Both the position numbers and the translations under genes were made by a program. This document shows, in pieces, positions 23,801 through 35,800 of a stretch of DNA of 64,000 nucleotides. The DNA comes from Owenia fusiformis (lineage: Eukaryota > Annelida > Polychaeta > Sabellida > Oweniidae), in NCBI GenBank assembly GCA_903813345.2, contig CAIIXF020000003.1, positions 27,483,248 to 27,547,247 on the forward strand. The letters run 5' to 3'. The first letter of the stretch is position 1; every line of letters begins with the position of its first letter. Under the pieces are notes generated by a model. That model ran no database searches. It saw only the letters and a program-made list of their open reading frames with translations, and had not been told where the DNA came from.

Positions 23801-26800
23801 ATACTGTATTCTATAGTGATCTGAATTTCATAGTACGAACTATTATTTAAGGTGCCTGTCCATCTTCCTGGACAACAACTAAAGCGTCGCCCATGACGTC
23901 ATCACCCATGGTGCCGGAGACCTCACCAACGACACCTGACGTTTCTACACCCGCACCTACCTCCGCCCCTAGGATTCTAAATAACCGGCTCAACAGTACT
24001 GTCGTACCCTATCATTACGATATAGAACTGAAGCCGTACGTGTACGACGGTGAGACTACGTTTGGACTAGACGGGTCGGTAACTATGTACATGACATGCG
24101 AAATGGCAACAGATGTTGTCGTGTTCCATACTGACCAAATCACCGTCAACGAGTCGTCAATCGTTTTCCAAGACGACGCTGCGAACCAGGTACCTATTCA
24201 TATCTAAAACAAACATTTTTGTCATTTAGCATTTGTAAAAAATGCCATATTGGTGATTTATATTTAGAAGAAACCAAATAATGCAATTCAAGGATAATCT
24301 AATCAACGCACATAGAATAAATTAGTATCATACCATTGTCAGATTTTACCCAGTTTAGACAATTTTTTGTATGCCCTCAACATTTGGTTGCCCATAAACA
24401 ACCGTAATCAAATTCATTTTTATTGTTTCTACCTGACGGCATTAACCATATTTGATCTAAGACCTAATTTATGTACACCCCCTTCCAAAGCTCGGAAACA
24501 GGAAGTCCATTGAGGGCGGGGGGGGGCAGAATTTCGAAATTTTTGGAGGGGGAGTGTGTCTCAAAGAATGCCACTGCAGAGACATTCACAAACTGATATT
24601 CTTGTGATTTGATAGATTGCTGTAACACGATGGAGTTACGATATTGATAGGCAGCACTTCAAACTCTACTTGGCAGAGACTCTCGTTGTCTCCACCAACT
24701 ATATGCTGAGCATGACATATAACGGCACCCTTCTTCACTCAGACTACGAAGGCTTTTACCTGAGTTCATACACACCCATGGCCTCCCCTAATACTACAAG
24801 GTACAACAGTTCACTGATCCTCTGTATAATAGATCTTATTTTCATTATTATGTCACCACCAGAAGTTGTGACATTGTTATACTGTTAAAAAAGTGTTCAA
24901 TATTTTGTGGACGGCAATTGGCGGTTGGTTGTCAGGCTTGTTTGATATATTTATAATGATAGATATACAGTTACATGATTCATGGACCTCTATCCCGATA
25001 ACTGAAAAAACTGCTAATCTCCATGAGAAATAGCAGAGATGGAAAATATAGAAATTGGGTCTGAGTTAGGTTGAATGTGGGGATCGGAAAACATTAAGAG
25101 TAAGCATTGCATTAAATAAAATTACTCGTTTCTCGTTTTCAAAACAATTGTAAACAAACGTAAAATCCAAAGAGAGGCATGCATCCAATTTGGGATAAAG
25201 TTCAATGTGCACCACACTGGTGTATTTTTGTATTGGAGAACCACCAACCAAAGAAGACAGCATGAGATTTTTTGTTTCTCATATGTTTCTATATTCATGC
25301 TATTCAGATATCTTGCTACGACTCAGTTTGAACAGACTGGCGCCAGAAGAGCTGTACCCTGCTTCGACGAACCTGCCATGAAAGCCACTTACAATGTGAC
25401 CTTGGTGAGGAAGGCAGCGTGGAGTTCATTGTCAAACATGAATATATTGTACAATGAAACAAGGTAAGAACAAAGTCTTGAGAAACATTGGAAAATTGAA
25501 ATACTATGCAAGTCAAAACTATTATTCACTGTCCTCTGTCATTTTTATAAATTGGAATGTATTGTCTTTGGATTAGAAAAACAAAAAATGTTTATTGGCA
25601 CCATGGTCTTCCATGAATAAATCTAAAATAAATCAGCTGTATCATCGGATGTTCTTTACTCTTAAGAGTGATTGATTCAACTGTCTTGAATGATATTGTC
25701 AATGTTAAATTTTTTTCAATTGGATAGCGATCTCTACAGCAGCTTTATACATTTGACCAACATCATCTGCAATGGCATCTTCCTCATTTTCAAAGTCATT
25801 CACAATGACTTCGAATTCATTTTTCACAATTGCGTTTTAAAAGATGACAATAGTATTTATTTTTGATTATTATATTCTTCGCATTTAATAACAGCTACAT
25901 GGTACAAAGGAACATTGTACTACTTTATTATTGTACTCAACATTTTTACTGTTTGTGTGTGGAGGTCACTGTATTTAAGATGTAACTTTTATGGGTTATG
26001 TGGTGCCTTACAGGGGAGATGGTTGGGTAGCAGATGTTTACAACAAGACAGTTGTCATGTCTACCTATCTTCTGGCCTTTGTTGTATGTGACTTTGAGTA
26101 CAAGGAAAGAACAACTCCAAGAGGAACAATGGTACGTGTAACGTGCATCCTTGAATAATGATGCTTATTGTTTATAATATTGATCTGATATGCTAGTATG
26201 TTATCATACGCAGAATAAAATAAAAACCTTGACACTATGTAATAATTAATAACGCAGTAGAGTAATCCATTGAGCTAAGCAAATTGTCTTTAAATTCTAT
26301 CAAAAGCTTTTTTGAAATCGAGGAAATAACAATCAGTGTGTTTCCTTTCCATGGTGTGTTGTATTATGCCCTTTTAACCATTTCTGCTCATTGTTATTTT
26401 TGGTTGCAGTTCAGGATTTGGGCAAGATCTGACTATATTGATTATGTAGATTATGCACTCGAGGTCAGTGGAGAGATTATGGAGTTCTTAGAGGATTATT
26501 ACAACATTACATACCCACTTCCCTATACAGGTTCGTCTTTAGTCAGGTCATGGGCTTTCATCTAATTGAAAGCCCATGGTTAGTTACATATACGTTTGTA
26601 CTAATACCATTTAAACGGCATTGAATATATGGAGGGGGGGGGGGGGGGCAGATAGCGTTGGTTGAAAATTGAAACGATCAGCAAATTATCATTCAAAATT
26701 AGATTTCTTTAATATACCCCTAAATTAACTATTAGAATTATGTATGAACTAAACTATTTCATTAAAGAAGTAACTACTGTACTCGCTCGGATCGATTTGG

Positions 26801-29800
26801 TCGATTTTATTTGTTGGGTTCATATATCTTTTAATCAGTAACTTATTGATTTGACACTGATGAGATAATTAATAGAGTACAATTAATGGTGGGAATAGTT
26901 TTGAAGGGCTCAGAGTTGGAATTAAAGAATTCCTAGCAAAATAGTGTTATTGTTATAGTCTCCACCATTTTGTGGACGATGCTTGGTGGTCGGCGTTCGG
27001 CGTTTGTAACAAATTTTTACAGCTTACAAGAGAACTGGTGGTGACATTTTGTCAGATTAATGTCTTGTTTAGTTTTGTTATCACAAACTAACAATACATT
27101 TTCAATCATTCGTATTTGAATAATAAATTTTATGTGTTCGACTCCGGTAAAATTTTAGATCAAATTGTTGTTCCTGATTTTCGTGCTGGGGCCATGGAGA
27201 ACTGGGGCCTCATAATCAATAGAGACACGTCCATACTTGTTAATCCGAGTTTCTGCACCACAAGTGATAAATTCCGTGTAGCCCAAGTCATTACTCACGA
27301 ACTTGGACATCAGGTAGTTTACACAAAGATCTCAGTGACGCCCTTGTCAATCACGAGCTCTTCTCTTGAAAGCCCATGCTGAAATAACGTGACATTCCCT
27401 GCACCTTATGGTTTATCCTAGAGTCCATTTCATTGTTTAACTGCGTCAGTAAAAGCTAAAAATTAAGAAATCAAAATATCATTTTGCAATAATATATGGA
27501 AAAATATATTCCTCTTGTACATGATTGACATTTGTATATCTTGGATTGCTTCTAGTTTGGCTTATAAAGTGTATGGCCTCTTATATTTGGATGCTTCTCT
27601 GCCATGTTATTTTCAATAAGATTAACATGGCTGAAATTCTTCAAATTACAAGACAGCACAGGCTTATTGCACAAAAAACTAAAAAATCTGAAATATACAA
27701 ATGTCATCCATGTACATTATGAATATACTTTTCCATATATTATTGCACAATGGACTCCCAATTTCTTATTTTTGCCATTCTACTGACGCAATGAAGCAGT
27801 GAAATGGACTCTAATATTTAAGTCCTAACCTGTTGAAAGTTCCAACATTTGTTAACTTAAACCATGAGAACATACTTGACTGATAAACATTATTTGTTTA
27901 TAATACTTACACCAACCATTGTATAAGAAGTTTACATGTATACTAGATAGTCTATCTTACTGTTCTTCAAGTTATCCGTCCATTGTGTCATAGAAACCAT
28001 TTTCAAAAATGTAATAATTCACTTGAACTTTACAATGAATGTGATTGGCTGAGTAGAGCCCGAGATAATCCACTTGAATGTTACATTGGAGCTACATGTA
28101 ATTGGTTGATTGTGTTCAAAGAGAAAGTGGATTATGAATAAATTTTTTCTTATTAAGTTTTATCTGATATCATATGATTTCAAAGACAAGTCGGAAGATT
28201 TAATGTTGATGTGCAGGTAATGGATATTCACTTCACCAGTCAAATATCTCTGTTAATCGACAATGGCTCTCATTTTAATCAAATGCCAAGTAGTTCACAT
28301 TATGCGTGTACAAAAAGGGATGGGGTAGCACGTCGGGAAAGGCATGAACGGGTAGCATTCAAAAAGATATAAGAACAGGACTTTCGACGGGAATGTTCAC
28401 TAATAATTGTAATATAATCCTTAAAATTTCTACAATTCTCTGGAATTTCAGATCAAATTGTGATTCCTGACTTCCGGTCCGGGGCCATGGAAAACTGGGG
28501 CTTAGTTACATATAGAAATACAAGAATGTTGTTTAATCCCAAATACTGCAGACAGGCTGATAAATTCTCCATTGCTGAAGTGATTGTCCATGAACTTGCA
28601 CATCAGGTTTGTGATACCATTAAATATGCCTGTCCCCATGTCTGAATATATACAGGGTGACCGCAAAAACGTTACCCTTTGTTTTGGAATAACTTTCCCA
28701 ATTATGAAAGAATTTTCTTGAGTGTTTACTTACATTGTATCAACGACTTAACCGTTCAGTGTAGCTTCAAAAATTCGATGATATAGATTAGAAAATCTAC
28801 ATCGAACTGCTTATCCCTATATTTTATGCTGCATATTTCTCTCAATTTTGGTAAGCTACGGTCGCCGTACAGTTGCCGTAAATTAAATGAGACGGAGGCA
28901 TTAGATAATTTGTATTTCTTATTTTAGAAAAGTGGGTAAATATAACATATTATTGATAATATATATGGAACACAGTGTGAAAGGAATCCAGAAATGACTC
29001 AAACAATGGCTAAGGCAGCTATCCCAATTTCAGGACTCAATTTCAACTTTATTTTTGAACATTTTTAGACGATTCCACATGAGGGCATACCTGGGCGGAA
29101 ACGTGATTACTCTGAATCTTAAAATCATAGATGAATATAAGTACAGCACTCATAAAAGATATTACAAAACGTTTTTGGGTCACCTTGTATACGCCCCGCT
29201 ACTACACCTTCTTTGGGATTTATGTCATACATAATTTCTTTTAAGACCATGCATGATATTTAATTATGGAATAAACCATCGTACCACTTGAAACTTAGTA
29301 TAGGTAATTTCTTTTAAGAATACACCTACTTTGTACTTGCAGCTAGGAATGAGTAATTTATATTGTCGTGATATTTCCTTATAGAATATATTATTACAAC
29401 TTTCCGTTTGCACTACAAGATCTTGAACAACGTGTAGCGTGATACCCAAAGTGCATCCCGTGTGCAACTTTATAAAGTCCTGGTATATAGTAGACATATA
29501 ATTTTCGTTCTAAGTTTCCTTATATATAATATACCAACTTACGTGTACTTTTATTGCTTCATTAAATTTTTCTATGACAACGATTAATTTTCATTTTTAG
29601 TTTAGTGCTTTTGTTTTCTATGTATTAAAACGGCAATCTAAGTTGTTGTGACCATGTTGTACAACATATATATTTCATATATATAAATATTATGTTAATT
29701 AAAACAATATTATTAAGCAATATTGTTACAGTATGGAAGTATTCTAATATTCATTTGTATTTAGTGGTTTGGTAATCTGGTGACAATGGAATGGTGGGAT

Positions 29801-32800
29801 GACATTTGGCTGAACGAGGGGTTTGCCACATATTTCGAGAGCCCAGGAGTTGATGCAGTCGAACCTACATGGAAAATGGTAAACTATTATAAACTTCATT
29901 TCAGGAATGGATTATTACAGTCTTAATACTTTGCAAGCCTGTATTATGGGTAATTTTGTTTGAGTCACCCATCGTCATACTTGAGGGACGAAATAATGAT
30001 GATTTATTTCTGTTTGAAAATTTGTTTCAATTGTATGAACTACTTGAATATCGAGTCAGGTAAGTATTAACAACCTATCTGTATAAATATATAACATTAT
30101 TTTTCGACAAAAGAAACACAATGCTCAGATGACTCTAACATTACCACGTGGCATCTTTCTTACAGAACCAGATTGCTCTTCGTGTTGCACAGAGCATCAT
30201 GAGACGAGATGGAGGCGACTCACAACCTGTATTTGTCAAAGATATCGAGCATCATACCGAACTGGGCAAAGCGTTTGCATCTATCACTTATAGCAAGGTA
30301 TGTTGAGATATATATCTACCATATAGACGATTTAGGAGGTGTCTTGATATAACATTACCCCAAATAGAGTGAAAAAGTATACCTTATAAATCTACAAGAA
30401 ATTTCTAAAAATATTTATTTAGTTTTTTATGTGAAATATGGAGAAAAAAGGATAGTATATCTAAGTATTTGCTCTATTGGTATTGCTTAAAGAACCCATA
30501 GATAAATACCATACTTATTATCACTCATATTTTGTTTTAAAATGTTTTGAACATGATATAAAGAAACCGACAAGGGGCTGCCATTTTGAATTTAAAATTA
30601 CAAAAAGGCCACCACAACAAACTTATTCAACGTTGTCAGTTTTGGAGCAAATTGATCATAATTTCTGAATAATTGATTCAATTCTTGTGGAATTTCTTCC
30701 AAAATCATAGCACGTCATTTTTACAACCTTTTTGAATTTTGTCTTAAATTTATTTTCTACATTTCAGGGAGGATCTGTAATTAGGATGATGAAATACTTC
30801 CTTGGGGAAGAAACATTCAAGAGAGGATTGTCGGTGAGTATTTCCTATTATCAGAAAACGGGCAGAAAACACACTAAACACGACACCTAAAACCAGACAC
30901 ATCAGGTAAGGTGTGCATTGTTATCAGTTCACTAGATCCTCATTATTCTTTAAAATAAACTTAATCTGTTGATCATATTTTTAATTATTTTTCAGGAATA
31001 CTTGAAGAAATATGCTTATAGTAACGCCGTACATGAAGACCTTTATAAAGTTCTCTCAGATGTAAGTATACCTTATTTGACATCGCCTATTCCGTGACAT
31101 GTTGTTATTTTTATCACCTTAGCACTCTTTGTTGTTTAATTTGTATTGGGATGGCCATTAACAGTACCTTTCATGAAGTTAAAGATTTGTAAGTTCATGA
31201 AGTCATTTATGATTCATTATTCTGAATTATTTTTTGCTGTTAAAATCCCCTGTTTAACAAAAGCACAATCTTCTATGTTGCTTCCTAATTTAGAATTTAA
31301 CATGATTACATTCAAGCAAGCAATTATGGATCAAGTAGACTCATGGGATAACAAGACGACCAACTTCTCCAACATTATGGATACTTGGATTGAGCAACAG
31401 GGTTATCCTGTCTTAACAGTTACAAACAATTACGATGGAAAGGTTACCTTTAAGCAAGATCACTTCTTATATGATGCCAACATTACACTCAAAGATGAAT
31501 CTCCATTTGGGTAATTGGTTTTAATATTTCTTTGGAAGCATTCAGAGGACATGTGCCAGTAAATATCAATTATCTTTATACAAGAGGCAATTTCTATCAT
31601 ATTTTAACCAAACTATGGAAAACAATCACATTACGTTATGGACACCTTGTCTGTTGTTGTGTTAAATGGCCATAAAAGCAACTCGACACCATTTTGCTAG
31701 ACGATCATATTGTTAGTAAATTCATTATTTCTTTTGCATTAAATTGTCATAACCTCAATTCTATAGGATTTTGTAGAACGCTCATATTGTTAGTAAAATC
31801 ATTATTTCCTTTGCATTAAATTGTCATAACCTCAATTCTATAGAATTTTGTAGAACGCTCATTACTCTAGAGTACATATTGTTAGTAAAATCATAATTTT
31901 TTGTATGACATTTCAGATCGTACATGTGGAACATTCCTATTGTTTACCAAACCAGTGCTGGTGTGGATAAAGTGTGGATGTATATGAACGAGAAAGGTGA
32001 GTTACATAATGCAACTGTCTTGGTACTTTAGCTTTCTTGCGTCCTCTCTCTGATCATCAGTGTCTAGAAACAAGTATTTCCATACAGATAATGGTTTCTT
32101 CATGGTAGGGGTGGGGAAGTTGGTTTATTTATTTATGTTTATTTTATCCACCAGAATTGGTGTGTTTACATGTGTTATATAAAATATTACATAAGGGGTT
32201 GAAATAATTATGTTACATATAATAATAAAAAAAACAAATAAAATGTTTATGTACAAACAATCCCTGGTGTTGACGGACGTCAGGCTACCGCGTTGACGCC
32301 GTCAAGTTACTACTATCTGTTTCATGCAATAAGAAAAACAAGTTCTCCACCTAATCTTTGCTGTTGACGGACGTCAGGCTACCGCATTGACGCCGTCAGT
32401 TAACCTACACTTTACCTATAACCCTTTAGCTACAATATGATATTGTCCACCTATCATTTATCAAGTTATGATATATAAAGTTTCGTTTTACCTTTGAACA
32501 TTGGGATGCTGTATTTGTTCGACTTGTTCGATTTGTTCGAGTTGTCGTACCCTTAAATGCTCTCTTTCCACGCTTTTTCAAAACAGACAAAAACTATTGA
32601 ATCATCTTTGGGTTTCCCCATTTCTCCAATGTAACCACATTTTTACCTTTTTTCAACAGAGGCCACGAAGCCAGTTGCAGCAGCACCTACGGACATGTCC
32701 AAGTGGTTTTTGGTGAATGTAGAGGGCCAAGGTTACTACAGAGTGAAGTACAACTTGGAAAACTGGGATGCAATCCTCGCACAACTTTCTGCTGATAACT

Positions 32801-35800
32801 CTGTAGGTCTTAACATGTCTTTACTCTATTAGTTTACGGCGATTGGAATCTGATTTGAACTCTACTAATGAAGCTATATTTTGAGTCATGGTTTTTGACA
32901 ATAAGGCATTAACGGTATGAGTAAGGCGGAGAGATGAGATGAGTTTGTAATCGGTCTACCAAAACTGGCCATTCATATTCAGCCCATATATTTCAAATTT
33001 GTTATGGTGCTAGCTGGATTGAGTTCGATCATATCTTAAACTTTCAAATCAATACTCACACTCAAAGGGCATATTTGTTAGATTTCGTTTTTTGTTTTAG
33101 GCATTTGCCGTAGAGAACAGAGCTCAGATCGTAGACGATGCTTTCCAAATGGCGAGGTAAGATTTGCTATTTTAAATCACTTAGATATACTCTACCTGTT
33201 GATCAGTCTAGCTATAAGCCTCTGTGACCCCCTCTACTTGACCATCCACCCTCTCACCCAGTAGTGGGAGGAGGGGGTTCACGAGGGCTTGTGGCTAGAC
33301 TATCTCGTAATGAATATACACCATCTGCCTGAAAAACTTCATATCAATGCCGTGATGTACTCTATACAATCGAAATTAAAAAAATAAGTATCAAGAAAGT
33401 CTCTTTATAATTACAATACAAAATCTATGGAAATCATAATGAGACTTCATGGACATCATCATCTTGTAAGCCAAGGCATTTGTCCACTAGCCATCATTCT
33501 CAGCAGTTCTTATTTTAATTACTAAATGATCATGTTGTGACCATGGTCTCTTGATGAACACAAATAGCTTGAATCCTTTAATATATAACTTGAAATTATT
33601 TTGCATTATCGTTTTACAGAGCTGGTCAACTGAGTGAAATGCAGGCTTTGAGGACAACTATTTATCTAGGAAGCGAGCAAGAGTATATGCCATGGTACGC
33701 TGCTTATGTCGGACTGGACTACATCGATTTGATGCTGAGAAGCACTGTCACATATGGAGATTACTCAGTAAATACATTTATTTACTTTTTAAATCCCACT
33801 TGGGTAGCAACACAATAGAATTTGCTGTGGTTTATTTTTAAGAATGTATGGTTTTATCAAAAGGAAAGTGCATTATGTTTCTATTGTTTTTAAAGAATGT
33901 ACACTTGGCAAGCTATCAAAAACAAGTGAGACATAAATGACCATTGACAGTTTTTGATAGTTTTCATTCCCTAAAAACAATATACAAAAATACATGTACC
34001 CTTCTCTTGTTACTGTGCATTCTTTAGAATAAAACAATTTATCAATATTTGTTGCTATCTACATCATTGATCTTATCTTACTTACAAATATTCTGCTGTA
34101 TTCAAATGCAATGTTCTGGACTGGACAGTCACCTGTAGTGCACTGAAGCTAGACTAATTATAGCCCACTCAGTCACTTACATCAACTCACACTCATGAGG
34201 TCAATGCAACCAACTCTTTTTGTTGTTACAATTAATTGGCTAAATAACTACATGAACAGTCAAGTCAAAAGAACTCACTCACTTACATGTATCAAACCAC
34301 TTACCCCTACATGAACAGTCAACACAAAAGAAATAAAATTTTCCAGATAAGATCATTGACCATTTACCTGCAATATACCATTTACCTGTAATAAGAATGT
34401 GTGTGATTTAAGTAAGATAAAGCATTCGAATTCGATTTGATAAGAAATAATAACCTCAGGCCTTCGGCCTTCGGTGCATTATTTCTTATAAAATCTCATT
34501 CTTATGCTTTATCCAGTACATAATTACTTTTGTATAATGAAGTGATTGACATACACTTCCCTCCATAAGTTTGAAAACCGAAAGTTTTGATGGGGTAGCA
34601 TATCAAATCCTGTAAAAATTTGGATTCCAATTAAGTTCCTTAATAACAATGGTAAATATGGTGACTTGTTTTTCAATCACCAGACATAAACAGGCTTTTA
34701 AAAAAGCGAACAAAAGGGACTTTCGGTTGCCAAACCTATTGAGGGGGTGTACTAAGAAACTGGGAAGGTTGTCAAACTTATTGTGGGGAGTGTATGGTTC
34801 CATTCATACGATCTTACCCTTGTTGGTTTTTATTTTTTTGTTTAACATGATGTTAAATTATTAAAAAACAGGACTCCACTGGAAAATTCTTTCTCACTGA
34901 TCCAAACTTCTGTTTTAGAAATACATGCTGGGACGTATTGCTCCAGCTTATGGCTTTGTTGGCTGGGATGATTCCTCTGCAACCGAACACACAGAGAAAT
35001 ATTTGAGAATTATCATTTTGCGAGAAGCTTGTAGGAATCGTCACAAGCCTTGCCTTGATGAATCTGTAAAACAATTCGCAGCTTATATGACTAACTCAAC
35101 CACGAATCCGTAAGTCATTTCATTTACTGCCCTTATTTCCGTTTTATCCCTAACGTAATTAAGTTTACTATGGACGTTTCTATCAGCAACAAACATTAAC
35201 ATATTTTTTTATTTTGCATCCCTAATCAATGTATTTAGAATTAAAAGTGAACAACACTCGTGTGATTTTGATAAGTACACATTTCACACTGGTTCACCGG
35301 ATCGTAAATGTACACGTTTCCAAGACATATACGATAAGTAACGTCATTAGTAAACACCTCACTATGTTGCAGTATATCAACCAATCTTAGAAGAATCGTT
35401 TATTGCAATGCAATCCGAAACGGAGGAGCTGCAGAATGGGAGTTCATCTTCAACCTTTACGTTACTCTGGGCAACAGTCTTGATTATATTGCCTACGAGA
35501 GAGGAGCCCAGGGCGATGCTTTAGCATGCACTAACGAGGAATGGCTGCTTAGAAAGTAAGTACCAGTCTTAATTGTATCTAATACGAGGTTTTGTATGAG
35601 TTTTGTCTCTGATTCATGCTTGGTCCAAGGGTGTTGCACTTTGACAGCTCGGTGAAGCCCCATATTGAAGGTTGTCTCTAATTCTACTTCCAACAAGATT
35701 ACTTATGTCCATATTCTTGGTACTGCTTACAGATACATGGAGTACGGATACAACAACGATATTGATGTTATTGTACAGAGAGTAGCACGAAATGAGGCAG

